Of a stretch of DNA of 64,000 nucleotides, positions 54,301 through 62,672 are shown piece after piece. Below the pieces are notes generated by a model, which had not been told where the DNA came from, made no database searches, and saw only the letters and a program-made list of their open reading frames with translations. Numbering within the stretch: the first letter of the stretch is position 1; every line of letters starts with the position of its first letter. Where the stretch lies: NCBI RefSeq assembly GCF_032362555.1, contig NC_083514.1:791001-855000 (forward strand), read 5' to 3'. Source of the stretch: Amyelois transitella. Taxonomy: Eukaryota > Arthropoda > Insecta > Lepidoptera > Pyralidae. The position numbers and the translations under genes are program-made.

Positions 54301-55484
54301 TAACAATTCAGGGATTTTAAATGGGTGAATTAGGAATACAGCACTTGCCTATTCATTGACTAGTTAAAATGTAGTCTCAAAAATGAAGAGCCTGCAGAGG
54401 TGTATTTAACAAAATGAGGGGAAAATAACAAATTTTTTTACTTAATTTTCTTTTTAAAATGTGGCCTACAAGGTTTTAGTGTTTTCAACCACAATATCAA
54501 TAAATTAAGTAAAAAAATTTATGTTGAAAGTTTTTTGAATAATAAATAGTAGGTAGGTATGTGACGTACATTATTTTTCAAAAAAATTTAGCCAAGAAAT
54601 CATTCCTTAAATCCTAGGTACCAGATACAAATACCAATCTTCTCATCAATCTGGGGAATGCCCCTAAACGAAACCCAATAATTTTATTTCTTACTATAAC
54701 AGGCTCAACATATCCAGAGTAAATTTTACAATAGAGATTTTACAAGCCCAACAAGTCTTGAAGTTAAAAGTGGTTTACATTTTAAGTTGTTAATTCTGTG
54801 ATTATTATTATATAAAATTTTGGCCTGTTTGATGTAGTTCTATTCTAAAAATGCAAATTCTATATATGAAAATATATAGAATTTATATATGCAAATTCTT
54901 TATATGAAAATATATATATACATATATGAAAATAAAAAAAAATTGTAGAACTCAAAAACTACTGGACCAATTTTGATATCTAGTAGAGATAAGGACTAGA
55001 CCCTCAGGAGGAACTCAGTCTACTTATCTACCTAGAAACCCATACGAGAGCGAAGCCTTGATCAAGTCTAATTTAAGAATACAGAGTAAAATAACTATAC
55101 AGATCTAGTGGGACATTTTGTAATTAAAAAATGAAGGTAGTTACCAAAGATAAAGCAGCTTAAATTGCTAAAGGGACAAAATGACGAAGAATTCAATTTG
55201 TTTATTTGCTGCAGACCTTACATGATGCACGTATGGATCGTAAGATGCATGCGTACATAAAATAGGTAGCGAGTTATAAATCCAAGGTTTATAGGTTGAT
55301 TCATCAGTAAGGATAAAAAGAAATGATTGTTGTAATATGGTCGTGACATGATGTTTCCCTTGAAGACGTAAGATACAATCATCTTTACATCTTTACAATG
55401 ATAAATATTCAAACAATTGTTCATTTCATAGTTTGACCGTTACAAAATAAAATGCCGCCAATATCTCACCTTTATATCAGCCAT
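33355..55484 (-). CDS. Top2: DNA topoisomerase II (TOP2), complete, 18 coding exons, 1534 aa
   Basis: Exons in order: 55470-55484, 53948-54176, 51872-53771, 51169-51308, 50120-50322, 46449-46597, 45205-45442, 44276-44433, 43214-43422, 42487-42627, 41478-41616, 40620-40743, 39719-39874, 38614-38754, 36986-37093, 35080-35251, 34023-34252, 33355-33507. Total is 4605 nt and all phases close. The enzyme passes one DNA duplex through a double-strand break in another, in the nucleus, using ATP. Seen: GHKL ATPase with E89/N93 (EILVNAADNKQ), NNGCGIP and GRNGYGAK; TOPRIM with E463 (EGDSA) and D543/D545/D547 (DQDQDGSH); active-site tyrosine Y807 (ASPRYIFT); C-gate coiled coil in exons 9-12; lysine/acid-rich C-terminal domain from about 1190 with basic nuclear-localisation-like clusters, ending DSGSESD. 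The start MADIK has a good context (GCCAAGATGG). Length fits insect TOP2. Intron 5 contains a piggyBac element. Confidence 0.97.
33533..33780 (+). repeat. Metulj-like tRNA-derived SINE, full length
   Basis: Sits between TOP2 exons 17 and 18; ends TTTGTCCCGTATATATTTAT. Confidence 0.85.
33795..34022 (+). repeat. Family B copy, diverged
   Basis: Abuts TOP2 exon 17: its end, TAGACGTGACTATA, reaches the exon 17 donor region at 34023. Confidence 0.75.
34383..34672 (+). repeat. Two tandem family B fragments
   Basis: The GGATGTCGTTAAAGGCGACA block recurs (34387, 34503), the second continuing to the CTGTCTACCCCAC end. Confidence 0.65.
34798..35069. repeat. Family A repeat abutting TOP2 exon 16
   Basis: ACTAGCTGTGCCCGCGACTT to ATTAGTATAGATG; exon 16 begins 11 bp later. 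Confidence 0.65.
35404..35566 (+). repeat. Family B copy, 3' part
   Basis: From GGACGGATTATAAATTTAGG to GGATATAGACATGAC, without the TATG tail. Confidence 0.7.
35688..36722. repeat. Cluster of three family A repeats
   Basis: 35688-35886 (TGTCCCGGAAAACATTG subtype), 35888-36555 (ACTAGCTGTGCCCGCGACTT, extended body), 36556-36722 (3' part). Confidence 0.6.
36800..36960 (+). mobile_element. Family F copy
   Basis: From ACCGAAACCATCGAGCTTGC to the (TATG)n tail, which runs up to the TOP2 exon 15 donor. Confidence 0.65.
37315..37490 (-). repeat. Family B copy, internally deleted
   Basis: TTGCGGGGTAGACAGAGC joined through AACGAGAAGAATCGCCAG to the GGGAACCACACGGCACGG head. Confidence 0.65.
37493..37660. 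repeat. Family D repeat, hairpin reduced
   Basis: GGAATAGAATAGACTTATTT to CACCGGACGTCAATTC. Confidence 0.5.
38083..38302. repeat. Family A repeat
   Basis: ACTAGCTGTCCCGGCAAATG to GAATTTTATATATAGATA. Confidence 0.65.
38315..38500 (+). mobile_element. Family F copy
   Basis: TCTTGATCAAATTAAGGACG to TATGTATGTATG, followed by GATA repeats. Confidence 0.65.
38835..39052 (-). mobile_element. Family F copy
   Basis: Encodes the uninterrupted 60-residue tail, almost identical to the copy at 90-300. Confidence 0.65.
39080..39200 (-). repeat. Family B fragment
   Basis: The 3' part only, CCTTGCGGAGTAGACAGAGC to TTAGAAATGAAAC. Confidence 0.6.
39476..39698 (+). repeat. Family B copy, head missing
   Basis: From GGGCTTTATCCCAC to ATATGTATGCATGCATG, next to TOP2 exon 13. 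Confidence 0.75.
40813..41049 (-). repeat. Metulj-like tRNA-derived SINE, full length
   Basis: Complete copy in TOP2 intron 11, antisense on the plus strand, so sense with TOP2. Confidence 0.85.
41180..41450 (-). repeat. Family B copy, full length
   Basis: The tail is mutated to CACACACACA; the head ACCACACGGCACGG is intact. Confidence 0.8.
41825..41945 (-). repeat. Family B copy with deletions
   Basis: CATACATATGGTCACGTCTA, then AGACAGAGCC; the centre is missing. Confidence 0.7.
42322..42450 (-). mobile_element. Family F copy, short
   Basis: Contains CACGCCTCTTTCCCGGAGGG and ends at GGCGGTTTCG. Confidence 0.6.
42725..42926 (-). repeat. Family B copy, 3' end missing
   Basis: Starts at AAGACTGAATGGCC and ends ACAACACGGCAC. 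Confidence 0.75.
42990..43174. repeat. Family A repeat
   Basis: CACTACATAGTATAAAACAA to GCGGGTCGCTAGTT, next to TOP2 exon 9. Confidence 0.65.
43836..44090 (+). repeat. Family B copy, full length
   Basis: GCCGTGTGGTTCTCGGCACC to GTATGTATG; the MITE at 44091 begins at its last tail base. Confidence 0.85.
44091..44258. mobile_element. 168-bp MITE next to TOP2 exon 8 splice donor
   Basis: Its ends TGTAGCGGGAG and CTCCCGCTACA extend to ~30-bp inverted repeats with a few mismatches. An internal inverted pair CTGGGGAACC / GGTTCCCCAG is present. It lies in TOP2 intron 8, ending 17 bp from exon 8 (44276), and directly abuts a family B repeat on the other side. No clear target duplication. Confidence 0.65.
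44886..45110. repeat. Family A repeat with inverted internal duplication
   Basis: TACTAATTTTATAAAGCTGA to GTCGCGGGCACAGCTAG; contains CATCATTGAAGCC / GGCTTCAATGATG arms. Confidence 0.6.
45481..45738 (-). repeat. Family B copy, full length
   Basis: Lies just upstream of TOP2 exon 7 (ends 45442). Confidence 0.8.
45797..46005 (-). mobile_element. Family F copy
   Basis: Open 60-residue tail; a family B copy follows with no spacer. Confidence 0.65.
46007..46245 (-). repeat. Family B copy directly joined to a family F copy
   Basis: Starts CATACATTTAATCACGTC immediately after the family F copy at 45797-46005. Confidence 0.75.
46262..46440 (-). mobile_element. Decayed family F copy
   Basis: AACTCATCCCTTTCTCAGAT, then GGGTAGGCAAAAACCACATC; many substitutions. 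Confidence 0.45.
46637..47023. repeat. Two adjacent family A repeats
   Basis: AACTAGCGACCCGCCCCGGC to TACTATGTAGTGATG, then a second ending GTCGCGGGCGGCCTCT. Confidence 0.6.
47069..49472 (+). mobile_element. Intact piggyBac-family transposon in TOP2 intron 5
   Basis: Flanked by TTAA (47065-47068 and 49473-49476) with short inverted ends CCCATT...AATGGG, as expected for piggyBac. It holds one full transposase gene and a probable 5' UTR intron (47271-47480; GTAAGTG...TTTCAG). The motif GTGCCAATTTGGG is present near both ends (47085, 49323) and again at 47426. Antisense to TOP2; the right flank is a decayed tRNA-SINE head. Confidence 0.93.
47490..49313 (+). CDS. piggyBac transposase (DDE_Tnp_1_7), 607 aa, intact
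   Basis: The first ATG is 47490 (MSRKQTFSASNN), ten nt after an acceptor; the reading frame is open further upstream only through a TTG. Acidic N-terminus 1-110. Catalytic aspartates D288 (FISIDESM), D367 (VFFDNFFTS) and D480 (GGVDELDQS, with D483), matching the D268/D346/D447 layout of Trichoplusia piggyBac. C-terminal cysteine-rich zinc-binding domain (CVVCHNRSRWGCKKCKKTLC) for TIR recognition. The length is normal for the family and no breaks are seen. AATAAA lies downstream near 49420. Confidence 0.94.
   Translation: MSRKQTFSASNNYRGLEDAIHDIIEDSDDGLEYDLAIIPPDPSIVTDEEEGFDEDLMPSSLPNDVPGNIEVFVHNIGSLSDSGDSSDDEPLAAKKARKDTGSTSHAEQSRNTVPSRRQALNIPIWRKCAPNYSTQYEETEERLLCENHVKEQLKDLTPVQIFEKLFDDEVFEMIVHFSNLYASQNNRHNFCVTTEELRIFFGILILSGYHKLPREHMYWSLDEDVGVEVVSKAMSRNRFREIKRNLHLVDNNDASTTSDKMFKVRKLSEVLMKKYNQWGIFHEFISIDESMIRYYGHHPAKQFIRGKPVRFGYKNWVAASSSGYCYSFDIYCGKSTTPTTEPLGTRVVKLLLNKLTTNAANHKVFFDNFFTSCDLLYDLRQSGFRATGTVRENRTKKCPLSSVKEMMKKSRAVYDYRFDKNNEILLVRWKDNSICTMATNYDSYEPLGLVKRWCPEKKEKAEVTIPHLFQNYNKGMGGVDELDQSISLYRIGIHGKKWWWVLFTYMIDMTIANAWRLHVLAKEDPMDQLLFRRNIARYYLRHSIQKQNTRPSSSNIDGLQLDGKNHVPEKLVKRVRCVVCHNRSRWGCKKCKKTLCIEKSCFADFHS
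49482..49502 (-). repeat. tRNA-SINE head remnant at piggyBac right flank
   Basis: TACCGCTGCGCCACGGAGGT, next to the TTAA target site. Confidence 0.5.
49650..49891 (+). repeat. Family B copy
   Basis: GTCCCGGCACAAATAG to ATATGTATGTAT; between the piggyBac element and TOP2 exon 5. Confidence 0.8.
49918..50070. repeat. ~110-bp local duplication with a poly(C) run
   Basis: ATATGATTGGTCGA...CCCCCATGTCTCC...CTCCGCTC occurs at 49921 and again at 50031; the first copy has a run of about 15 C. Confidence 0.65.
50120..50322 (-). CDS. Top2: TOP2 exon 5: winged-helix domain with catalytic tyrosine
   Basis: Residues 762-829, including GQFGTRLCGGKDSASPRY; Y807 is the tyrosine expected to attach covalently to the DNA 5' end. 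The exon ends in phase 0, and the next intron holds the piggyBac insertion. Confidence 0.96.
50391..50545. repeat. AAATTC-type simple repeat
   Basis: About 150 bp of alternating TCAAATTC and AAAATTC units in TOP2 intron 4. Confidence 0.85.
50810..51042 (+). repeat. Family B copy, head truncated
   Basis: GAATAGGACCACTCCATG to four TATG units, in TOP2 intron 4. Confidence 0.8.
51438..51662 (-). repeat. Family B copy with a deletion
   Basis: CATACATACATACATATT to GAGTGGTCTTATTC; TTAGTCGCC is lost near the head. Confidence 0.75.
51872..53771 (-). CDS. Top2: TOP2 exon 3: ATPase, transducer and TOPRIM domains
   Basis: A 1900-nt exon carrying residues 82-715. The ATPase and TOPRIM signatures are on this one exon: E89/N93, the glycine-rich ATP lid (GRNGYGAK), E463 and the DQDQD magnesium site at 543-547. 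No frameshift is seen. The acceptor is TTTTTACAG and the donor is GTGAGT. Confidence 0.97.
54177..55469 (-). other. Top2: TOP2 intron 1
   Basis: GTGAGA...AAATTGCAG. Mostly AT-rich unique sequence; a decayed family A piece (ACTCAAAAACTACTGGACCA, ~54950) and (TA)-rich motifs at 54860-54925. Confidence 0.65.
55470..55484 (-). CDS. Top2: TOP2 exon 1: five-codon start exon (MADIK)
   Basis: ATG GCT GAT ATA AAG is followed by GTGAGA. It joins in phase 0 to TCA ATG TTC in exon 2 (acceptor AAATTGCAG at 54177-54185). I prefer this start to the in-frame ATGs of exon 2 because of its strong context and intact splice sites. It was found by phase matching, since it is far too short for ORF detection. Confidence 0.75.
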
Positions 55485-56009
55485 CTTGGCAGTAGTGTTT
55501 ATAAGACGCGTGCGATCAACGCTAAACGCGGTTTGTCTCGGCAACAAGACGAAACATAAATTAATTAAATTAGCTTTTGCAAAACAACATTTTTACAATG
55601 TTTTATCTGGAAATAACAAACGCAACGAAATGACGAAGACGCCGATTGAACCATAAACAATATGATTTCTTTTTTCAGTAAATTCAACTCAGGCTCAAGA
55701 ACTTGGAATTTGGAATGGACATAGGGCATCACAATTTTTTTCATCAGAACCTCTGTCGATAAAGTCATTAAATAATTATATGCTTACACAAATACAAAGC
55801 AATCAGAAGGAATAACTACTATTATGAACAACACAGATGTTTGCTATTTAGTGGTATTTAATTTATCGATTTTAATTTTAAGTTATATTATAATAATCAT
55901 AATTTTAAAGTTAACAAACAAAAACTTCGATGACCTTTTTGAGCGATAAAAGTTTGTGCGTTTGTGACAGTTCTGAGGAGTGATAAGAAAAAATAAAAGC
56001 AAATTATTC

Positions 56010-56045
56010 ATTCTTCCCGCATGAGTTATCTCATGCGGGAAGAAT
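56010..56045. repeat. Perfect 16-bp hairpin between TOP2 and TMEM223
   Basis: Arms 56010-56025 and 56030-56045 (ATTCTTCCCGCATGAG) with a TTAT loop. Confidence 0.85.
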
Positions 56046-56084
56046 TAATAAAAGCAGGTAGAATAAGCAATAGAAGAAGCGCAG

Positions 56085-56225
56085 CGAGTTGTTGGAATGG
56101 GAAGGCCTGAAAGAACATATAATTTCTTTGATCTTCGGGGACGTCCTAGTTTGTGAAGCGATAGATCTCGTTATTATGTTTGTAACAGGGATTTACGCCA
56201 GGAGAAGAAGGAAGTTTGTAGTTTG
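56085..56225 (+). pseudogene. Decayed family F-like retrotransposon coding remnant
   Basis: One frame reads MGRPERTYNFFD, with LRGRPSL shortly after and EKKEVCSL downstream, resembling the GRPRRTY...KEVCRD layout of family F with stops and gaps. Similarity is short, so this is tentative. Confidence 0.35.
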
Positions 56226-56319
56226 AATAGGACTTCTTTAATTTTTATTAATTTCGTTCTTATTAATTCGTCATTTTGTAGATACATTATTAAATAATCA
56301 CCAATATTGACTATTTTAT

Positions 56320-56370
56320 TAAAATATATCTGGAAAATAATAACTTGTATTATTTTCCAGATATATTTTA
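56320..56370. repeat. Perfect 23-bp hairpin between TOP2 and TMEM223
   Basis: Arms 56320-56342 and 56348-56370 (core TATATCTGGAAAATAATA) with a five-base loop, 300 bp from the TMEM223 start. Confidence 0.85.
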
Positions 56371-56669
56371 TATGAGATTCTTTTACGAAATTACCTTTAC
56401 ATTTTCAAAAATACCCATTTGTCAATGATTACAAACAGCTGACTGTTTTTTAGGTTATTTTATGTTCAGAGAATTGAATAGCGTCTAAAGTTCTATAATT
56501 ATGTCTTATTCTCAGCTCAGGTAAAATATACAAATATTAGTTTATGGATTGCATTAATCAATGTCACTGTCAACTCAATACGGTAAAATAGCTTTTTAGG
56601 TTATGAGAGAGATTGTTTTGAACTTTTAATTCGATCAATGCTTTAGTTATTTTGAATAATAGACTAAAA

Positions 56670-57701
56670 ATGTCCATGATATCGTTTTCTTCAAACATTT
56701 TAAAAAGATGTGCTGGTTTACGCTATCCATTTATGTGTGCTAAAACAGTTAACTCTGTACAGAAAGCAACTTACAGTTCTGTGACCACACGAACGATTCA
56801 CGATGTAAATACCAATGTAGCGAAAGATGTTATATTGTTTAAATATGAAAATCCTAAGTTTTTTATGTACATGAACTTATTTGCTGTAGTACAGTATATG
56901 TTTTGGTCATATTTGGGTTTATATGCGTTTTCCACTTTGCGAGATGCCCCCGTAGATCAGTCTAAAGTAGATGAGAGTACTCCATGGTTTAGAAAGATCA
57001 ATTTAGGTGAAAATAAATACAAAAATGGTTTAGCAACACTAGCCGTTGTTATCGGTAAGTCCGTCATATAATCATGTGTGTCAGATTATAATTTTGAAAC
57101 CAAACCCTTAGTAGTCTGTAGTACTTGAGTGAAATATCTGTCCCCCTCCAGTGGAAGTCCTAAGAGACTTCAGTTTGCTAAGTTTTCAAACCTGTCATGT
57201 AATTTAAAATGTGTGCTGTAAATTCGAACTTTTATTTTTCTAAGCTTACTCTTCTGGATATACATAACATTGTCAAAAGATGAGAGTTTTGTAGATCTTT
57301 CAAAAAAGGGTGTCCCATTTATAACCTGGAACACATCTTCATATAATTTGTAAGATAAACTCTCACCCAGATATACTAAAATATTTATGTACACTTAAAA
57401 TTTTACAGGCACAGGTTCACTAGCAATGATATGGATGTACACGCTCAAATCGGTGCGGTACCTCATCCTGAACAAAGGAGGGCAACATCTCACCTTCGTC
57501 ACATACAGTCCGTTCGGCAAAAACCGCCTGATGAAGGTTCCGTTGAACTATGTTTGTTGCAAAGAGAACCGAGCGAATGCTAGAGTGCAATTGCCTTTGA
57601 AAGTGAAAAACCAGTGGATGCATTACATGCTCGATATGAGAGGAGAATTTAAGAATCCATTGCTGTTTGATTCTACTGCGGGACTAGCTCGAAGATGGTA
57701 A
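56670..57701 (+). CDS. TMEM223: Transmembrane protein 223 (TMEM223), mitochondrial, 2 exons, 225 aa
   Basis: Exon 1 is 56670-57054 (donor GTAAGT) and exon 2 is 57409-57701 (acceptor TTTTACAG); phase 1 joins ATC G to GC ACA, and the total is 678 nt. The N-terminus (MSMISFSSNILKRC) is basic and hydroxylated, like a mitochondrial targeting peptide. Two transmembrane segments are seen: around residues 66-88 (MNLFAVVQYMFWSYLGLYAF) and around 120-145 across the splice junction. The conserved C-terminal block with FVTYSPFG, VPL, LPLKVKNQ and LLFDST matches the TMEM223 family, reported as inner-membrane proteins that assist cytochrome c oxidase subunit 1 synthesis. The upstream in-frame TTG is not used as start because this ATG follows AAAA. 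Divergent from TOP2, 1.2 kb away. Confidence 0.88.
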
Positions 57702-58274
57702 TGCGTCATTTATATCCTCACAGATATTGGCACAATTGGTTTTCTTAGAAGAATGCAGGATCTAACTGAGTATAATATTTTGAAAAAGATATTAATTGTC
57801 ATTTTTTTCCTTTACTACCTTTTTTATTCTAATTTCTCTGAATTTAACATGCAAATAGTTAATTAAACTGATGTTGGATTTACTTTGAGTTGTCTTGAAA
57901 TTTGGGCAATTGTGATATGTATTCCAATATGCCTAGGTATTTTTCAGCTTTGAATGTTTGCATAAAAGACTTCACTTATATCATAAGGTGTGTAAATAAA
58001 TCTTATTTTTAGCTGTAAAAATTTGTTTTTTTATCTATCAATATCAATCAATCAAACCCTTCATGCAGTAATTTACAGTCAGCTTTTATGACTTGGAGAC
58101 CGGGATCTGCTGTAGACAGAATGCAATTGATATTTTAGATACATTATGCTACTTGTGTCTGATCTTTAGTCGCCTCCTTTAACATTCATAGAAATAGTTA
58201 GGTTTGTGTTCCATATTGGACACAACTCTGCAATCAATCACCACATTTTCTTTTATTAATTGCTTGAAAGTAAC
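57702..58274 (+). other. TMEM223 3' UTR and convergent intergenic DNA
   Basis: AATAAA near 57993 (GTGTAAATAAATC) is the best polyadenylation signal; nothing else recognised. Confidence 0.5.
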
Positions 58275-58430
58275 TTTTTTCTGAAAATGCTGCAGTGCAG
58301 TTTGTTACCGCTTATTCTGCACTGATGCCTTGGAAGCGGCAGTAAACTTTTTAAGTACCTAATTTATTTGATGTCAACCAATGTTGTAAAACCAAAATTT
58401 TTTACAATTATTAAGTGATATGATGATAAA
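58275..58430. repeat. Family D repeat
   Basis: AAAATGCTGCAGTGCAGTTT to GTTGTAAAACC; between convergent TMEM223 and the right-edge gene. Confidence 0.5.
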
Positions 58431-58644
58431 AATTTTAAATTTGAATTTCTGTCCTTTCGCACAACAAGATCAGCAATTACTTGGAGATTTTGAAGACAAG
58501 AGTGAATAGGCACTATTAAAACTTGCGTGCATTACCTTATGCCTTATCTAGTTTACCACCAGGTTGATTGAGGTCAAGCGCACCGAATCTATAATAAAAA
58601 AGCAAGGTAAAAAGATGAAACAAAAATAATTTTATTAGAGATTT

Positions 58645-61600
58645 ATCAGAAAAAAAATCTTTATTAAATCATTTATAATTAGAAGTAACAGAAATGATGA
58701 CCGTCAACGCAAATAAACATGAAGTATAGTGATAACAAAAAATAAAGATTTCTCCTATTTACAAATATCCGTGTGTTTGTAAATTAAGTGCAAATGTGAA
58801 GTTAAAATAAATATGAACAAAAGTAAGTACATAATGAGTTCAGGAGTGCACAACCTTTTTTTTTCACTGACGCTTCATAGAAAATATAAACTTAGAAAAA
58901 CCACAAAAAATCTTAACCATTTTAAGCATTTATTGGTCTTCCCACGCCTGTTATAATGCCTTCTATTGTACACAAACACCATTAACAATTTTTACATAAA
59001 AGATATAAGGGTGTATGCACATGGGCATAAAAATCTTAAGAAGCGTCAGTGGCGACCTCTACGGGCCAACATTTGCACTTAACAGAAAACACATCAAGAA
59101 AATATTACAGTCAAGAGTGATTTTATAATCAACCTAAAAGGAAACTTAGTCAATCGCTTATTACTAACCAACTACTGACAATTTTAAGTCTACAAATGCT
59201 TTATCTAGCTTGCTAAGACAAGCTTACAGGTCGACAATTGTACATTACAGTCCAACCAGGAATAAATGGCTGTGAAAATATTTTGAGAAACATTTTTTTC
59301 TGGTTGATTAAGTTTTGTATTAATTCATATTGACAGACGCCGTTACACAAAATTTACAGATTTACATAGGCGCCAGACGAAAAAGACAATTTTTGTTACA
59401 CATGGTGCTACAAAATACATAATTATATGTAAAAGTACTTACGGAAGTCAGTCTGTACTTCGAACAAATATCAAGTTTTTGAATTGTTCGTGATGGCCTT
59501 TTTAATAATGTATTCTTTTTGTAACACCTGTATATTGGATTAGCTCGAGAACAACCATCGACCTTAGTTATTTAAGTACAATATTAATTCTTATTTACAG
59601 CACGGGAGTCGACACAGGCGGCGAATTTGTCAAAAATCAGATTGTACTAAGGCCCAAATAGAAACGTTTTCACTACATAATATAATAAACGTTTTGAGAT
59701 CACCAGGCGGCAGTCTTTATTTTTAAATTAACATGACTAACGGTTCATAGTTTCTTATGCGTACATAATGTCCGAATCCGAATTTAAAGTGAACTGAGAG
59801 TTCCGTAGTTTTTATATAAGAATTCACATCAAATGGCGTAGATCGGTTGGTGAAATTTTTATGTTCTCAACCCTTTTATATCCACATATTAAGCAGAAAA
59901 TGTTTACCACTCTTAGCGTTCAACCGTCAAAAATCGCCGCTGGTGTCGCTCCCACATAAATATTTAAATTTCTACCAATAAGTTACAATTTAAGGCTGTA
60001 TACGCACGAAAAGCGGTGCGTCAATTATACAATATTTAATTTACTATAAAGGTTATTAAAAAAATAAAACCATACATATGCATTGTCTGTCTGCATTGCA
60101 GTTACACGACACGATTTTCTATTTGTTTCGTGTTGTTTTAAGGGTGCTTTATAATATTAAGACGGCATCTAGCGATTATGTTTCTTCATTTAATACAAAA
60201 TTTTAATGAATTATATTTTATCGCGATTAGCGTCATATGATCGCGCCCTTATATTGATTGAGTGATATATCATAATACATCGTCATTGACTATTTCTGTA
60301 TAAAAATAAAATCCGTATATAACGACCGTGAAAAGGAATCGTCTTAAAACCCAAACGTCAAAAAAGTAGGTATCTATCTATTTTTAGGAAAAAAATGGAT
60401 AATGAGGCCTTACTTGATTTTGTATTGTCGTTTCTAAAAACATTTAGTAATAAGTTTGGTCGTGATATCCGGATTCTATCGTACTTGAAATCGTAATAAA
60501 AATAATAATAACATTTCATCAATGACGGTGAACTCAACTTCATTATCTTATGTACATAAAATAAACAAAACTATTTCATCATAGCAATGTTTAACTCCAG
60601 CGCAAATAAAAGGGAATTATGACATTTACAGTTCTGACATATTTCATCCAATTAGCTCTTTCGTTTATGCTATCACGTGATTGGTTGAAATGAAACGTCC
60701 AATCATAAAGTTTCATTGCGCTGAAGTAATTTCACAATGCTTTATTTTATATAACAAAAAAATATTATACAAATCAATTATAGTCTGTTCGCCATTAGGT
60801 ACTTCAAAATTTCGAGCGACTTAATTACATATTAACATTTATATTCATTAAATTAAAAGCGGCCATTTTTACATGCGTATAAGTAAATTTCAAAACTCGC
60901 AATCTCATGTCGATTCGTTGTCACATTATATGTGGTTATTTCTATGTTTTTCACATACAGGTTTTGCGATCTTTAAATAGGACTGTTATTTTTTTTTACA
61001 GTCCTACATATAAAGTCTGCAACACCTTACATATTGACAACACAAAGTACTTTCACAGTTTTTTTTTTCAATCACATGACATGAAAAATTGGCACTCTCT
61101 CTAAACCACTCATCAGTCTCAAACCCTTGCTTTTTTCAGTACCAAGGTCTATTAATTAAACAATTAACTTATATAATAGTCACACGACATTTTAGTAGTT
61201 AGTCGTAATTTCCGCCTGGCAATAATTTAATGTTACATACCTTATTTAATTTTTATTACTGCCATAACATTCACAATATATATGACAATCAACATTCATG
61301 TAAGTATATTTTATATTTATATATGAATTTACCATAGAATTTATCATTTTGTTTCTATATATGTTAACACTTATGGGGACAACTAGATTTTAAGTTTCAC
61401 GGCAGACAAAAAGCCAATTTTAAGTCGAAAAATAATCTATTAATATGTGATTTTATCTTGTTCTTTTAATAAATTTTGTGTTAATAACTTTCAGAATACA
61501 TTCACGAGTTCACATTTAATCATCTGGGTTTGAAATCGTTTTGGCCAACATAATCTCGCCATACGAGACACAAACACACATATAGAATTTATTAAGATTA

Positions 61601-62653
61601 TTTTACTTCAGTAAATCTATCATTAATTTCATCAGTACAATCTTGGTGTTTCAATTCAGTCACATTTCATTCCATATATCGGTTTATTATCGTGACGATA
61701 TTCAAAATTTAATTAGTCAATATTCATATCGTATGCTCAGTGATTCCTTTTGAAGTTTAGGCGTTAGCTTTTTGTTATTCCCACTCAACTTTCCGACCAA
61801 TAAACAGAGACACATTAAAAAAATGACAAAATCGTTGACCACAAAAACTTTCGCCATTTTTTAATTAATCAATTATATTGGCGATTGTCATTTTTATGGT
61901 GGCAAATGGAATGATGTAGTCTCTGCCTGCCCCGCCGGGAAAGAGGCGTGATTTATATATGTCAGTCCATTGCCACATGTAAAAACAACAAACATCTTAA
62001 GAATTCTCCAATGCATTATGGACATACGTTCTGTTAATACGCCTTACTTAACCAACGTTTTTGGCAACTCAAGATGAATTCTCGACAAAATAGGTATAAA
62101 TTTGTTTCGGAAATCTTAGGTATTTGAAATTACGCTCTGCCAATCTGCTCTTCCAATGTTTCAATTTATATTCCGGACTGACTTGATCTATTAATTTCTG
62201 TCTTAAACCATCAGACGAGGTGTTGGGTACGCATCAAGACATATTTAAGTTTACAAACATTTGTGTCTCTTTCCCTCTGACGTCTATAATATCTGTGTAG
62301 TTTACGCCATTTTGTATTATTTTAAGTGACTGATTAATCCATCAGTCATTTAGTTTCGCATATTAAACTTGATAATATCTGTCTCTTTTCTGTGAATGCA
62401 ATCGTTCGCCATTTTGTATCAACTTATATTTCGGACATTAAAAGTACCTGTTCTACAATATTACTCTGCATCCCCCGTCGCCGTGGCGGACGTGTAATAC
62501 CGTCAGTCGGCGAAGTGTTGGACACATCGAAGTCAAATAAAATAACACCCTCGTTTCGTCTCTTCACAATGTGCATTTCGTCAAATCGTTGTAAGTACAT
62601 GATTAACATTATCATTGTGTATCCCCCGTCGATGTGGCGGACGTCTAAAACCG
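58645..62653 (-). other. Probable ~4 kb 3' UTR of the right-edge membrane-protein gene
   Basis: AT-rich sequence almost free of the repeats that crowd the rest of the window; the only clear repeat is a family F fragment at 61898-61965. Minus-strand polyadenylation signals (TTTATT on the plus strand) occur near 58630-58665. The lack of insertions suggests selected transcript sequence. No reading frame in it is convincing. Confidence 0.4.
61898..61965 (+). mobile_element. Family F fragment in the long 3' UTR
   Basis: ATGGTGGCAAATGGAATG, then TCTCTGCCTGCCCCGCCGGG and AAAGAGGCGTGATT. Confidence 0.6.
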
Positions 62654-62672
62654 TCAGTCGGCGAGGTGGCGC
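62464..62672 (-). repeat. Duplicated ~85-bp segment covering the stop codon of the right-edge gene
   Basis: CCCCCGTCG..GTGGCGGACGT and CCGTCAGTCGGCGA occur at 62473-62515 and 62628-62665. The second copy contains the real TGA; the first lies 155 bp into the 3' UTR. Confidence 0.65.
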
